NCBI RefSeq assembly: GCF_013694105.1
Contig: NZ_JACEFG010000003.1
Location: forward strand, 124,001-188,000
Reading direction: 5' to 3'
Source: Halobacillus locisalis
GTDB taxonomy: Bacteria; Bacillota; Bacilli; Bacillales; Halobacillaceae
DNA: 64,000 bases
Positions 49,360-59,924 of the stretch are shown piece after piece (the stretch's first letter is position 1; every line of letters begins with the position of its first letter). Both the position numbers and the translations under genes were made by a program. The notes below the pieces were generated by a model. That model ran no database searches, was not told the DNA's origin, and saw only the letters and a list, made by a program, of their open reading frames with translations.

Positions 49360-50789
49360 TGAACTTTGAAACGATTATCGGACTTGAAGTCCACGTGGAA
49401 CTAAAAACCGACTCGAAAATCTTCAGCCCGTCTCCCAACATGTTCGGGGATGCGCCGAATACGAACGTGAACCCGATCGACCTCGGGTACCCAGGTGTCC
49501 TACCTGTATTGAACGAAGAAGCCGTCAACTTCGCGATGAAAGCGGCGATGGCACTGAACTGTGAAATCGCGACTGACACGAAATTCGACCGTAAGAACTA
49601 CTTTTACCCGGACAACCCGAAAGCTTACCAAATCTCTCAGTTTGATAAGCCGATCGGGGAGAACGGTTATATCGATATCGAAGTCGATGGCGTGAAAAAG
49701 CGTATCGGCATCACACGCCTTCACATGGAGGAAGATGCCGGGAAGCTGACTCACTCCGATGACGGCTATTCTCTAGTCGACTTCAACCGCCAAGGTACAC
49801 CGCTTGTCGAAATCGTATCGGAACCCGATATCCGCACGCCGAAAGAAGCGTACGCGTATCTTGAAGCGCTGAAGAACATCATCCAATACACAGGCGTATC
49901 GGATTGTAAGATGGAGGAAGGTTCCCTTCGTTGTGACGCCAACATTTCCCTTCGCCCGATCGGACAAGAGGAATTCGGTACGAAAGCGGAACTTAAGAAC
50001 TTGAACTCGTTCTCTTTTGTACAAAAAGGACTTGAGTTCGAAGAGGTACGTCAGCAGAAGGAATTGCTGCAAGGTGGCGAAATCCTTCAGGAAACACGTC
50101 GTTATGACGAGCAGACGAAAGAAACGATCCTGATGCGTGTCAAAGAAGGATCGGATGATTACCGTTACTTCCCAGAGCCGGATCTTGTGCCGTTGCACAT
50201 CGATGAAGCATGGAAAGAGCGTATCTACGCGCAAATCCCTGAGCTTCCGGACGCACGTAAGAAGCGTTACATCGAAGAACTAGAACTGCCGGAATATGAC
50301 GCGATGGTTCTGACGAATAACAAAGAACTATCCGACTTCTTCGAAGAAACGATTGCTGCAGGAGCGGATATCAAGCAGGCCTCAAACTGGTTGATGGGTG
50401 AAGTTTCTGCGTACATGAACAAGCATTATAAAGAGCTTCACGAGCTTGCTTTGACACCAGCATCCCTGGCGAAAATGATCAAGCTGATCGAAGACGGCAC
50501 GATTTCTTCTAAGATCGCGAAGAAAGTCTTCTCCGAACTTGTTGAAAACGGTGGCGACCCTGAGAAAATCGTCAAAGATAAAGGACTTGTCCAAATCTCT
50601 GACGAAGGTCAACTCACAGAAATCATCGTCGGCATTCTGGATAACAATCCGCAGTCGATCGAGGACTACAAGAACGGAAAAGACAAAGCGCTTGGATTCC
50701 TTGTCGGTCAAGTGATGAAAGAAACGAAAGGCCAGGCGAACCCGCCGATGGTCAACAAAATCATCCTTGCTGAAATGGAGAAACGCTAA
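49359..50789 (+). CDS. gatB: Asp/Glu-tRNA amidotransferase subunit B
   Basis: The 476-residue kinase/transamidase subunit activates the tRNA-bound Glu with ATP. Signatures are [19 protein letters not shown] near the start, [29 protein letters not shown] and the C-terminal YqeY-like tail ending [19 protein letters not shown]. Its length matches B. subtilis GatB. Confidence 0.98.
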   Translation: MNFETIIGLEVHVELKTDSKIFSPSPNMFGDAPNTNVNPIDLGYPGVLPVLNEEAVNFAMKAAMALNCEIATDTKFDRKNYFYPDNPKAYQISQFDKPIGENGYIDIEVDGVKKRIGITRLHMEEDAGKLTHSDDGYSLVDFNRQGTPLVEIVSEPDIRTPKEAYAYLEALKNIIQYTGVSDCKMEEGSLRCDANISLRPIGQEEFGTKAELKNLNSFSFVQKGLEFEEVRQQKELLQGGEILQETRRYDEQTKETILMRVKEGSDDYRYFPEPDLVPLHIDEAWKERIYAQIPELPDARKKRYIEELELPEYDAMVLTNNKELSDFFEETIAAGADIKQASNWLMGEVSAYMNKHYKELHELALTPASLAKMIKLIEDGTISSKIAKKVFSELVENGGDPEKIVKDKGLVQISDEGQLTEIIVGILDNNPQSIEDYKNGKDKALGFLVGQVMKETKGQANPPMVNKIILAEMEKR

Positions 50790-50820
50790 CACTACACCAA
50801 CACAGAACACTTTCCGCGAA

Positions 50821-50849
50821 AGCACGCACCGTTTCCAAGTGCGTGTTTT
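50821..50849 (+). terminator. Terminator of gatCAB
   Basis: CACGCAC and GTGCGTG form a GC-rich stem with a 9-nt loop followed by TTTT, 32 nt after the gatB stop. Confidence 0.75.
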
Positions 50850-51004
50850 CGTGTGAATGTGAAGCGTGGAGAAAAAAACGGATATAAACCATCTGATTGA
50901 GGGAATACACGATAGTAAGATGTATGGAAACAAGATGGTGACATATAATGAAGTATAGTGTCCAAGTCCGTAGAGAACCACGCCTGGATGAGGGGGTCAA
51001 ACCT

Positions 51005-51919
51005 ATGCAAACTGCCCGGATCATATACAACCCGACCTCTGGCAGAGAAGTAATCAGAAAAGTATTGCCCGATATATTGCAACGCTTCGAACAACAAGGC
51101 TACGAAACGTCCGCGCATGCGACGACGTGTGCCGGTGATGCCATCGAAGCCGCCAAATATGCCATCGAGCGCCGTTTCGACGTCGTTGTTGCTGCAGGGG
51201 GAGATGGCACGATCAACGAAGTCATCAATGGACTCGCTGAACAGGACCATAAGCCGAAGCTCGGCATCATTCCCGTCGGCACGACCAATGACTTCGCCCG
51301 TGCCCTGTGCATCCCGCGCAATATTCATAAAGCGGTCGATATCATTTTAGAAGGCTTCACACAGCCACTTGATATAGGACGAGTGAACGATCACTACTTT
51401 ATGAATATCTCAGGTGGCGGTAAGATCACCGAGATTTCCTACGAAGTCCCGAGCAAGCTGAAGACGATGCTCGGCCAGCTCGCCTATTACTTGAAAGGCA
51501 TAGAGCTGCTTCCGCAAATCCGTCCGACTCGCGTCGAGATGGAATACGACGGCAAATGGTACGAAGGCGAGATCATGTTGTTCCTTGTTTCGAACACCAA
51601 TTCCGTCGGTGGCTTGGAGAAACTAGCCCCGTCTGCGCGTATGGATGACGGTCTATTCGACTTGATGATCATTGAGAAAATGAACATCGCCGAATTCATC
51701 CGTCTTGCTACACTCGCGGCACAAGGAAACCATCTCAACCATCCTAAGTTCATTCACACGACGGCGAGCCGCGTGAAGGTGAAGACCGATGAGAAGATGC
51801 AGTTGAATATTGACGGGGAATTTGGTGGATTATTGCCCGGGGAATTTGTCAATTTATATCGTCATTTGGACTTTTTCTTACCGGAAGATAAGTTCAGGGA
51901 TGGTCATTGTAAGGAATAG
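51005..51919 (+). CDS. dgkB: Diacylglycerol kinase
   Basis: A 304-residue soluble lipid kinase of the DagK/DgkB class, returning diacylglycerol from lipoteichoic acid synthesis to phosphatidic acid. It starts ARIIYNPTSGREVIRKVLPD; VVVAAGGDGTINEVINGL is the nucleotide loop with the GGDGT motif, and LGIIPVGTTNDFARAL follows. The ATG at 51005 follows GAGGGGGT; the longer frame adds 19 unlikely residues. Gene order gatB-dgkB-rlmCD is as in B. subtilis. Confidence 0.95.
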   Translation: MQTARIIYNPTSGREVIRKVLPDILQRFEQQGYETSAHATTCAGDAIEAAKYAIERRFDVVVAAGGDGTINEVINGLAEQDHKPKLGIIPVGTTNDFARALCIPRNIHKAVDIILEGFTQPLDIGRVNDHYFMNISGGGKITEISYEVPSKLKTMLGQLAYYLKGIELLPQIRPTRVEMEYDGKWYEGEIMLFLVSNTNSVGGLEKLAPSARMDDGLFDLMIIEKMNIAEFIRLATLAAQGNHLNHPKFIHTTASRVKVKTDEKMQLNIDGEFGGLLPGEFVNLYRHLDFFLPEDKFRDGHCKE

Positions 51920-51922
51920 TGG

Positions 51923-51950
51923 AAAAGCGCTGCGTTTCGTAGCGCTTTTT
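51923..51950 (+). terminator. Terminator of dgkB
   Basis: AAAAGCGCT and AGCGCTTTTT form a perfect 9-bp stem with a 9-nt loop and a T-run. Confidence 0.88.
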
Positions 51951-51975
51951 GCTTTGTGTATGGAGGGAAGGTTCC

Positions 51976-52084
51976 GGGAAAACGACTCGCTTTCCGTGGG
52001 CGTGTGTCGAGCTTCCTCGATCGCTTCGCGCTCTGCGGGATCTCGACTATCCCGCTCATCCCACAGGAGTCTCGCCGTTTTCCC
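51976..52084 (+). repeat. Structured intergenic repeat element, copy G (forward)
   Basis: Arms GGGAAAACG and CGTTTTCCC pair perfectly over 9 bp. The inner pair GTCGAG with CTCGAC replaces the GGTGAG with CTCACC seen in copies D and E, again preserving pairing. The CCGTGGG and CCCACAGG blocks are present. Confidence 0.85.
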
Positions 52085-52166
52085 TCCACCTTCTGCATAA
52101 ACAGAGCAACGTGCCGAAGCTTTTCCTGGGAGTGAGAAATTGAATCAGAAATTTGAGTGTTGGATT

Positions 52167-52271
52167 CGGTCAATTCCTGGAATATATCGGACGGCTTCTC
52201 CTGGTATTCGGGTGAAAGCTGTCGTATTTGGGACAAGGCCGTTTTTGATATCGGACATTTGGATTCGAACA
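52167..52271 (+). repeat. 21-bp-period CGGACA array 3, degenerate
   Basis: TCGG-like cores lie at 52167, 52188, 52209, 52230 (GGGACA) and 52252, in steps of 21, 21, 21 and 22, then a degenerate TTCGAACA. It has the same orientation as arrays 1 and 2 and lies directly after repeat copy G. Confidence 0.75.
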
Positions 52272-52326
52272 TGCAGAGAGTGAATGTGATAAAATAGACA
52301 TCAACTACGAAACAAAGGACGGATGA

Positions 52327-53706
52327 ATGATGGCGAAACCTAAGCCGCCTGTACAGAAGAATGAAACGATCACGCTCAACTTCGAGGACTTGACGCATGA
52401 AGGGAATGGCGTCGGGAAGGTGGATGGCTATCCACTGTTCGTGCCTTATGGTCTGCCTGGTGAAGAAGCAGAAGTGAAGGTCGTGAAAGTGAAGAAGAAC
52501 TTCGGATTCGGTAAGCTTTTGAACGTGACGAAAGAGAGTGACGACCGTGTCGAGCCGCCATGTGATGTGTTCTATCAGTGTGGTGGCTGCCAAATCCAGC
52601 ATATGAGTTATCAAATGCAGAAGAATATGAAACAGAAGCAAGTGAAAGACGTCATGAAGAAAATCGGTCACCTTGAACACGTACCCGTCCATCCGACGAT
52701 CGGTATGGAAGATCCGTGGCGCTACCGTAACAAGGTGCAGATTCCTGTCGGTCAAAAGGAAGACGGCGAACTGATGACGGGTTTCTACCAAAAACGCAGC
52801 CATAACATCATCGATATGGACACGTGTCTGATTCAGGATGAAATGAACGATCGCATGGTCGAAAGCGTCCGCCGTATCGCTTCAAAGCTTGGTATATCAG
52901 CTTATGACGAGCATACGCATCGCGGGACGCTACGCCATATCATGGTCCGTACCGGTCAAAATACGAAGGACATCATGGTCGTTATCGTCACGAAAACAAA
53001 GAAGCTTCCGCACCAGGACAAGCTGATCGATGAGATCTGTGACGCCTTCCCAAATGTGAAGTCGATTGTCCATAACGTCAATAGCCAGAAGACGAACGTC
53101 ATCCTTGGAAAAGAAACGAACATCATCTACGGGGACGAATACATTTACGATACGATCGGCGATATCAAATTCATGATCTCACCGAAGTCGTTCTATCAAG
53201 TAAACCCGACCCAGACGAAAGCCCTGTACGACCAGGCTCTCGAATACGCGGACTTAAAAGGCGGCGAAACCGTCATCGATGCGTATTGCGGTATCGGCAC
53301 GATTTCCCTTTTCCTAGCCCAGCAGGCGAAGAAAGTGTACGGCGTCGAGATTGTCCCTGAAGCTGTCACAGACGCGAAGAAAAACGCCCGTCTGAATAAC
53401 ATGGATAATGCCGAGTTCTACGTAGGACAAGCCGAAGAACTGATGCCATGGTGGCGTAACCAAGGTCTGCGTCCAGACGTGATTGTCGTCGATCCACCGC
53501 GTAAGGGCTGCGATGAGGAACTGTTGAAAGCGATGCTGGATATGGAACCGGAGCGTATCGTGTATGTATCTTGTAATCCGTCGACGCTGGCGCGTGATTT
53601 GCGAGTGCTAGAGGACGGGGGATATGAGACGAAAGAGGTTCAACCGGTTGATATGTTCCCTCAGACTTCCCATGTTGAATGTGTTACTTGGTTGGAGAAG
53701 AAATAA
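52327..53706 (+). CDS. rlmCD: 23S rRNA (uracil-5-)-methyltransferase, RlmCD type
   Basis: A 459-residue SAM-dependent m5U methyltransferase. It has an N-terminal TRAM domain (residues ~10-70), an iron-sulfur cluster set ([14 protein letters not shown] plus the Cys of MDTCLIQ), and a Rossmann fold with [35 protein letters not shown] and the C-terminal [11 protein letters not shown] are also present. B. subtilis RlmCD (YefA) methylates U747 and U1939 of 23S rRNA; dual specificity is inferred. The ATG at 52327 lies 7 nt after AAAGGA; an ATG at 52330 is an alternative. Confidence 0.93.
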   Translation: MMAKPKPPVQKNETITLNFEDLTHEGNGVGKVDGYPLFVPYGLPGEEAEVKVVKVKKNFGFGKLLNVTKESDDRVEPPCDVFYQCGGCQIQHMSYQMQKNMKQKQVKDVMKKIGHLEHVPVHPTIGMEDPWRYRNKVQIPVGQKEDGELMTGFYQKRSHNIIDMDTCLIQDEMNDRMVESVRRIASKLGISAYDEHTHRGTLRHIMVRTGQNTKDIMVVIVTKTKKLPHQDKLIDEICDAFPNVKSIVHNVNSQKTNVILGKETNIIYGDEYIYDTIGDIKFMISPKSFYQVNPTQTKALYDQALEYADLKGGETVIDAYCGIGTISLFLAQQAKKVYGVEIVPEAVTDAKKNARLNNMDNAEFYVGQAEELMPWWRNQGLRPDVIVVDPPRKGCDEELLKAMLDMEPERIVYVSCNPSTLARDLRVLEDGGYETKEVQPVDMFPQTSHVECVTWLEKK

Positions 53707-53719
53707 TAGCGAATATAAT

Positions 53720-53790
53720 AAGTGCCTGTCACTTCCCATTGTTTTGTCTAGTGTATATCGACAAAATTATGGAAGTGATAGGCACTTTTT
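53720..53790 (+). terminator. Long hairpin terminator of rlmCD
   Basis: AAGTGCCTGTCACTTCC pairs with GGAAGTGATAGGCACTT (one G-T or mismatch), and inside it TTTTGTC pairs with GACAAAA; six Ts follow. Confidence 0.85.
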
Positions 53791-53822
53791 TGTGTAATAT
53801 TGAAAAAACTCTTAAACTCCCA

Positions 53823-53851
53823 TTGAATTTTAATGCATAAACATGTATTAT
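53823..53851 (+). promoter_or_regulatory. Probable SigA promoter of the yjiH-like gene
   Basis: TTGAAT, 17 bp and TATTAT lie 75 bp before the start codon. Confidence 0.55.
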
Positions 53852-53925
53852 TATTTACTCAGGTTGCATTAATCAACTCAAAATTCTAATTAATATACAG
53901 TATTATACATGGGAGGCATTATATT

Positions 53926-55317
53926 ATGGAGTATGGTAATCATTCAAAAACAATCAATGAAGTACAAGGGAAGAGCACATATACATTTGGGCAATTAGTG
54001 AAGTTTATTGTGCCCTCTCTAATTGGAGTCTTACTTTTCCTCGTTCCGATCTCGGTTGATGGGAAGGTCACGATTGGACTCGGGGTGTTAGCTGAGGGGC
54101 TTCAAGGGGCCATTTCAGATTATATCCCTGCGTTCATGACGAGTGTGCTAGGTTTATCGGCGATAGGTAGTCTCGTCATGAAAGGCATCAAGTCTCCGAA
54201 AATAAAGGAGAACCCTGTTCTATCGAATTTATTCGATGTTGGCGCCTTTTGGATCGTCTTACGTTTCATCGGCGCATTGTTCGCTCTCTTTACATTAGCC
54301 GGCATTGGGCCGTCGTTCATATCGTCAGACCTCACAGGTGGCGTGGTACTGTTCGATCTTATTCCCGTATTGATGGTTTGGTTTTTATTTGCTAGTTTGT
54401 TCATGCCGTTATTACTAGAGTTTGGATTGATGGATTTCATCGGGACGGTCGTTCGTAAGATTATGCATCCTTTATTCAAACTTCCAGGACGTTCTTCGAT
54501 TGATGCGATGGCATCGTGGATGGGAAGCGGGACGGTTGGCGTTCTGCTTACGACCCAGCAATATGAGGCCGGTTATTATTCCAAGCGAGAATCCGCTGTT
54601 GTGGCAACGAACTTTTCGATTGCATCGATTGCGTTCAGCCTCGTCATTGCCAAGTTCTTATCGATTGATCATATGTTTGTCCAGTTCTACTTCACCGTTG
54701 TGGTTTGTGGAGTCGTAGCTGCGATTATATGCCCGCGTATCCCGCCGCTTTCCAAGAAAACGAACACCTATCATGAACCGGTCGGTAAACAAATTGATGA
54801 AGAGGTACCAACTGGTGTATCAAGCTTTAGGTGGGGTGTTGAAAAAGCGGTCGAGAAAGCAGATAGTGTCAAAAGTGCTCGTAGTGTGATTCAGAAGGGG
54901 ATCTATAGTGTCGCTGATATTTGGATAGGATTACTTCCCCTCGTGATGGCACTAGGAACATTCGCCTTGATCATTGCGGAATTCACGCCGATTTTCACGT
55001 ATCTTTCTTATCCTATTATTCCGTTTTTACAACTTCTTCAGATTCCAGAAGCTCAAGAGGCAGCTCCTGCAATGTTGGTAGGATTTGCGGATATGTTCCT
55101 TCCTGCTGTTGTCGGAAGTGGAATCGAATCCGATTTGACGCGTTTCGTCATCGGCGTTCTATCACTCACTCAATTGATTTACATGTCGGAGATCGGCGTG
55201 TTACTGCTTAAATCAAAGATTCCGATTACGCTGCTTGAATTATTCGTGATCTTTTTACAACGTACGATCGTAACATTGCCTGTCGCAGCGTTACTTGCAC
55301 ATCTATTATTCTTTTAA
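53926..55317 (+). CDS. YjiH-family membrane protein (nucleoside recognition GATE domain)
   Basis: A 463-residue polytopic membrane protein with about 10 helices and the GATE-type repeats of YjiH and SpoIIM/SpmA-like gates: MASWMGSGTVGVLLTTQQYEAGYY and, in the second half, AMLVGFADMFLPAVVGSGIESD. The transported substrate is not established. GGGAGG precedes the ATG. The next gene begins 23 nt later, so transporter and aminotransferase very likely form one operon, which suggests uptake or export of an amino compound. Confidence 0.85.
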   Translation: MEYGNHSKTINEVQGKSTYTFGQLVKFIVPSLIGVLLFLVPISVDGKVTIGLGVLAEGLQGAISDYIPAFMTSVLGLSAIGSLVMKGIKSPKIKENPVLSNLFDVGAFWIVLRFIGALFALFTLAGIGPSFISSDLTGGVVLFDLIPVLMVWFLFASLFMPLLLEFGLMDFIGTVVRKIMHPLFKLPGRSSIDAMASWMGSGTVGVLLTTQQYEAGYYSKRESAVVATNFSIASIAFSLVIAKFLSIDHMFVQFYFTVVVCGVVAAIICPRIPPLSKKTNTYHEPVGKQIDEEVPTGVSSFRWGVEKAVEKADSVKSARSVIQKGIYSVADIWIGLLPLVMALGTFALIIAEFTPIFTYLSYPIIPFLQLLQIPEAQEAAPAMLVGFADMFLPAVVGSGIESDLTRFVIGVLSLTQLIYMSEIGVLLLKSKIPITLLELFVIFLQRTIVTLPVAALLAHLLFF

Positions 55318-55340
55318 ACTAGTCAAAGGAGGTTTTCAAT

Positions 55341-56657
55341 ATGGCAAAAGAATGGAGTCATCTCGTAGATAAAATGTCACAACGTTTAGCACCAAGTATG
55401 GCGAAAGACCACCCGAATCTACCGGTCGAAAAAGAGGAAGGGTGCTACTATTATGGCGTGGATGGGAAAACGTATTTGGATTTCACTTCTGGTATCGCCA
55501 CGACCAATGTGGGGCATCGTCATCCGAAAGTGGTCCAAGCCATCAAAGATGGAGCGGACTCCCTGGCTCATGGTCCTTCAGGTGTCATCATGTATGAATC
55601 GATTTTGGAGCTCGCGGACCGTTTAGCTGAAAAGCTCCCTGGGGATCTGGATTGTTTCTTTTTCGGAAACAGTGGGGCAGAAGCGGTGGAAGGTGCCATC
55701 AAATTAGCGAAACACGTGACCCAAAGACCTTATATCGTGTCGTTTATCGGAGGGTTCCACGGACGTTCGATGGGAGCGCTCAGCGTGACAAGCTCCAAGA
55801 GTAAGTATCGCCAGTTTTTACAGCCTACGGGTTCATATCAAGTTCCTTTTGCACAAGAGGATGAATGTCCTCCTGGCATGGATTCAGAGGAGTACGTCGT
55901 CGCTGAGTTAGAAAAGGATTTCAAGCGTCTATTCAACCATCAGGTCACGCCTGAAGAGGTAGCGGCTGTGATTGTCGAGCCTGTTTTAGGGGAAGGCGGC
56001 TATGTCGTTCCACCAAAGAAATGGTTAGAAAAGGTTCGTGAGCTATGCGATCGTCATAATATTTTACTTATCTTTGATGAAGTCCAGACAGGGTTCGGCC
56101 GTACAGGGGAATGGTTTGCCTCCCAGACGTTCGGGGTCACACCTGACATCATGGCGATCGCCAAGGGGATTGCGAATGGCATGCCACTAAGTGCGACAGT
56201 CGCACCGCAAGCTTTGATGAAACAATGGCCCCTTGGAAGCCATGCCACTACGTTCGGGGGAAATCCAATCGCTTGTTCCGCAGCCCTTGCCGTTTTAGAG
56301 GTAATGGAAGAAGAAAATCTGCTTGAGAATGCGAAGGAACAAGGAGCTTACGCGACAAAGAGACTGCACGAACTACAAGAGAAGCACGAAGTCATTGGAC
56401 GTGTTAGATCGATCGGATTGATGATCGGGATTGAAATCGTGGATCCGAGAACAGGGGAAGCGAATAGTGAGGGACTTTTCAACATCTTGGATAAAGCGCT
56501 AGAAAATGGCGTGTTATTCTACTTTGGTGGAAACCAAACTGAAATCATCCGCATGATCCCGCCATTGACTGTGACGCAAGAACAGATTGAAGAAGGACTA
56601 CAAATGCTGGACAAGGCTTTGACGGAATACGAGCAGGAGATTAGTGTTGGGACATAA
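55341..56657 (+). CDS. Class III aminotransferase (4-aminobutyrate/ornithine-type)
   Basis: A 438-residue PLP enzyme. The PLP contacts are [16 protein letters not shown], the fold motif [15 protein letters not shown], the Schiff-base Lys in [16 protein letters not shown] and [16 protein letters not shown]. It is closest in appearance to GabT/aspartate aminotransferase-family enzymes; the amino donor (4-aminobutyrate, ornithine, beta-alanine or other) cannot be fixed. AAAGGAGG precedes the ATG. It is paired with the YjiH-like gene. Confidence 0.85.
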   Translation: MAKEWSHLVDKMSQRLAPSMAKDHPNLPVEKEEGCYYYGVDGKTYLDFTSGIATTNVGHRHPKVVQAIKDGADSLAHGPSGVIMYESILELADRLAEKLPGDLDCFFFGNSGAEAVEGAIKLAKHVTQRPYIVSFIGGFHGRSMGALSVTSSKSKYRQFLQPTGSYQVPFAQEDECPPGMDSEEYVVAELEKDFKRLFNHQVTPEEVAAVIVEPVLGEGGYVVPPKKWLEKVRELCDRHNILLIFDEVQTGFGRTGEWFASQTFGVTPDIMAIAKGIANGMPLSATVAPQALMKQWPLGSHATTFGGNPIACSAALAVLEVMEEENLLENAKEQGAYATKRLHELQEKHEVIGRVRSIGLMIGIEIVDPRTGEANSEGLFNILDKALENGVLFYFGGNQTEIIRMIPPLTVTQEQIEEGLQMLDKALTEYEQEISVGT

Positions 56658-56768
56658 GGAAAGGTTCCATCGTTCCAGGGCTATCTTCTTAAGTAAGTAA
56701 CATTTGATTTCAGCACGCACTCTCGTCTGTTGGGTGGGAAATGCGAGAGCTATGGAAAGTCTGATGAA

Positions 56769-56799
56769 AGAGCAGGGGAATTCTCCTGCTCTTTTTTTA
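56769..56799 (+). terminator. Terminator of the yjiH-aminotransferase operon
   Basis: AGAGCAGG and CCTGCTCT form a stem extended by GGGAATTCTC pairing, then a run of Ts. The rest of the 56658-56963 gap shows only a short AT-rich stretch. Confidence 0.85.
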
Positions 56800-56963
56800 T
56801 TAGGATACAGGTAATTAGCGGTGGCGGTAGTGTCCACGAAATGCTATAAAATGTTAAAATTATAGAGACAGGTGCTTATTGGGAAGCGCAAGTAGAGACC
56901 ATTACATAATAAAAGAGCAGGTTACCTTGATTAACCTCTCTTTTCACTAAAGGAGTTTTAAAT

Positions 56964-57953
56964 ATGATTAGGTTCTGTATAGTAGGATCGAATTGGATTA
57001 CAGAACGATTCTTAGATGCAGTGAAAGACTTGAAGGATTTCACCTTATCCGTTGTCTAATCACGCACGGGGTAGAATGCCAAATCCTTTGCAGCTAAATT
57101 TGGTGCAGACCACACTTTTACAAGTTTAGAAGAGAGGGCAAATAGGGATGTAGTGGATGCAGTTTATATCGCAAGTCCTAACTCTTTACATAGTGAACAG
57201 TCCATATTAATGATGAAACATGGGAAGCACGTTCTGTGTGAGAAGACACTGGCATCAAACACAAAAGAAACAGAAGCTACGATCAAAGTAGCCAAAGAAA
57301 ATAATGTGCTGTTGATGGAAGTGATGAAATCAACCCTTTCTCCTAATTTCAAACTACTTCAGGATAACTTGAGCAAAATCGGGATTGTCCGTCGCTATCA
57401 CGCCAATTTCTCTAAGTACTCGTCCCTCTATGATGTTTATAGAGAGGGAACCGTATTGAATGCGTTCAACCCTGAATTTTCTAACGGCTTGTTAATGGAT
57501 CTAGGGTATTGTATCTACCCCCTGGTTGTACAATTCGGTGAGCCGAAAGGAATCCAGGCATCAGGGATTTCTTGGATTCTGGTGTAGATGGCGGAGGCAG
57601 TCTTATTGTTCAATATGAGGGCATGAAGGGGATCCTTACTCACTCTAAAATCCAAAACTCCTACATTCACTCGGAAATACAAGGGAAGAAGGCAGCCTCC
57701 TCATTGAAGGTGGGATCTCTTCCTTTGATGATATGAAAGTTGTGTATCGTGATGGCGCATCAGAAGTGGTTAGCACCGAGCTTGATCACCATGAGGTGTA
57801 TTATGAAACAGAGGAGTTTATTAGTTTGATTAAAGAAGGCGAAACGATGCCTTCTATTAATTCGTTAGAGAATTCTTTATCGACTGTTAGATTATTGAAG
57901 CGGCTAGGAAGCAAATTGGGGGTGTATATCCAGCGGATCACCCTAATAGCTAA
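56964..57953 (+). pseudogene. Decayed Gfo/Idh/MocA-family oxidoreductase
   Basis: AAAGGAG and an ATG start a reading frame (MIRFCIVGSNWITERFLDAV) typical of NAD-dependent Gfo/Idh/MocA dehydrogenases. It is broken by in-frame TAA at 57057 and TAG at 57072. The frame continues with SLEERANRDVVDAVYIASPNSLH and HVLCEKTLASN (family EKP motif with Thr instead of Pro) to about 57570, shifts frame near there, again near 57690 (SLLIEGGISSFDDMK) and again near 57897 (EAARKQIGGVYPADH), ending at TAA 57951. With two stops and three frameshifts it is certainly non-functional as one protein. Confidence 0.9.
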
Positions 57954-58054
57954 AGGTGCTTGTCCCTGGCCTCCACGATTTTAGAGTTTTAATGTGGTGG
58001 AATATTATTAGTATAAAAGTAAAACAAAGTGAAGTTGTTTACATTTGTCATTTC

Positions 58055-58083
58055 TTGCAGGATTTCCTTTTTATTTCTAGAAT
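58055..58083 (+). promoter_or_regulatory. Probable SigA promoter of the ATPase-methylase cassette
   Basis: TTGCAG, a 17-bp spacer and TAGAAT lie about 90 nt before the ATPase gene, in the AT-rich DNA that starts near 58000. Confidence 0.6.
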
Positions 58084-58172
58084 TGAGAACTGATAGATGT
58101 ATTAATGAATAAGTCTTTAAGTACTGTTTGTTTCATAATCCATCATTTTTCATAGTTAAAGGAGCATAAATC

Positions 58173-59897
58173 ATGAAGGTAAGGAATTTGGAGCTAAATG
58201 ATTTCAGGAAGTTTAAAAACATAAATGTAAGATTCGGTAAGAACCTCACTTGCTTGTCAGGTCACAATGCTGTAGGGAAATCAACAATACTTGGAATTCT
58301 TGCTAACTCTTCTGAACTACATAAAAACATTGGTACTACAGTAACTGGTAAAGCTTTCAAAGTGGATCTGAAAGAGATTATGAAGTTTTCTCCTGAGCAT
58401 GATCCGTCTGGTTCAGAAAAATGCACGCTCACTTTTTCAAATCTTCCGGATGATACAGAAGAGCCTTATGTCGAGCAGTTGAGTTTTAGAGCAACCTGGC
58501 AGAAGACGGGTAAAGAAGGTAAAAGGTACCGATTATTGCCAATGAAAACACAAGTTAGAGATACAGAACGAAAATTGTTATGGCCTACTTTCTATCTTGG
58601 CCTTTCTAGGTTGTATCCAATAGGCGAGGTCGATGATAATAATGTTGATCCAAATAAAATAAAAATTACAGATGAAGAGGAAAAAAATTTTTTACATGAT
58701 AACCACAGATGGATAATGGCTAGCTCGGAAGATTACGATGAGGCGCATACGCTAAACGTCAAAAACACAAAAAAAGTAGGGTTTGGTGTCCAGACTTCTC
58801 AGTATGATGCTTTGGCGAATTCCTCAGGACAGGATAACCTTGGTCAAATCCTCCTTGCGCTACTCTCATTCAAAAGATTAAAAGAAAAAATGGAGAAAGA
58901 TTGGATTGGTGGATTATTATTAATTGATGAGATAGATGCAACTTTACATCCAATTGCACAAAATAGACTTTTTGATTTTTTACTACAATTTTCAAAGGAA
59001 TACGATGTTCAAATCGTATTTACGAGTCATAGCCTTTCGCTTTTAGAACACATTGAGACAAAACAAAGTAGTGTGCATCCCTATTACGCTGAACGGAATG
59101 AGAATCCATTATCAATAGAAACAAACTATTTAACAACAGGCCATGGTAAGCTTGAGGTTTATAATAACCCTTCATCTAAGGATCTAAAACTAGATTTACT
59201 GAATCAATATACAGAGCGTAACTGGAATGAACTTAAGGTATATTCTGAAGACGAAGAGGCGCGTTGGTTTTTTAATATACTTTTTGAGTATTGTGAGAGA
59301 AATAAACTTATTAAAAGTCACCCGAACAAATTAGATCATGTATCTGTTTCACTTGGGAAAAACCAACTCCTGCATCTGCTGAAAGGAGATTTTAGATACT
59401 TCTCAAATAACTTGATTTTACTTGATGGAGATGTAACCGATCAAGAAATCAACACATATTTAAGAGGGGTAATTAACGATTATAATCATCATGAAGGTAA
59501 AACATACAACCTATTGAAATTGCCAGGAAATGAGTCGCCGGAAAAAGTATTGTGGGAGTATGCTAGAAACCTAGAACCTGATCATCTATTTTACACTCAG
59601 AACCCTAAGGGATTGGCGTTTAAGAAGATAGCTTTTGTAGATAATGGCCCTTTTTCAGAACAGTATGATCACCTTAGAGAAGAACGACGTAAGTACAAAG
59701 AATGGTTTAAGGATAACATGTTTCAAATGGAGTATATTGTAAAATATTGGCTTGAAGATCATGAAGATGAAGTGAAAAAATTTGTTTATAACCTTAAAAA
59801 ATCTCATGACTTTGTAGCGAAAGAAAATTTTTTAGACGAAATAATCATTTCTGATTCAGTCTTCCAAGAAATGAAGAGAGTGACTGCTCAACATTAA
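58173..59897 (+). CDS. OLD-like ATPase with TOPRIM-type C-terminal domain
   Basis: The 574-residue protein has a RecF/SMC-like N-terminus (LELNDFRKFKNINVRF), Walker A GHNAVGKST at residues 30-38, a signature-like SSGQDNLGQ at 217-225, Walker B GLLLIDEID at 247-254 and a switch His in FTSHS at 283-287. The C-terminal third has the order expected of an OLD TOPRIM: YSEDEEAR at 357-364 (acidic motif), HVSVSLGKNQLL, and NLILLDGDVT with DGD at 418-420, then LPGNESPE. This layout fits ATP-gated nucleases such as OLD and GajA. AAAGGAG precedes the ATG. Strongly AT-rich codon use differs from the flanking genes. Nuclease activity is inferred. Confidence 0.85.
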   Translation: MKVRNLELNDFRKFKNINVRFGKNLTCLSGHNAVGKSTILGILANSSELHKNIGTTVTGKAFKVDLKEIMKFSPEHDPSGSEKCTLTFSNLPDDTEEPYVEQLSFRATWQKTGKEGKRYRLLPMKTQVRDTERKLLWPTFYLGLSRLYPIGEVDDNNVDPNKIKITDEEEKNFLHDNHRWIMASSEDYDEAHTLNVKNTKKVGFGVQTSQYDALANSSGQDNLGQILLALLSFKRLKEKMEKDWIGGLLLIDEIDATLHPIAQNRLFDFLLQFSKEYDVQIVFTSHSLSLLEHIETKQSSVHPYYAERNENPLSIETNYLTTGHGKLEVYNNPSSKDLKLDLLNQYTERNWNELKVYSEDEEARWFFNILFEYCERNKLIKSHPNKLDHVSVSLGKNQLLHLLKGDFRYFSNNLILLDGDVTDQEINTYLRGVINDYNHHEGKTYNLLKLPGNESPEKVLWEYARNLEPDHLFYTQNPKGLAFKKIAFVDNGPFSEQYDHLREERRKYKEWFKDNMFQMEYIVKYWLEDHEDEVKKFVYNLKKSHDFVAKENFLDEIIISDSVFQEMKRVTAQH

Positions 59898-59924
59898 AGT
59901 TATTTTCGAGAAAGAGGTGTTTAA

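Noticed and set aside
57733-57984. 83-codon ORF as an independent gene
   Set aside because: It is the last segment of the decayed oxidoreductase; its end is out of frame with the family's C-terminus, which continues in another frame.
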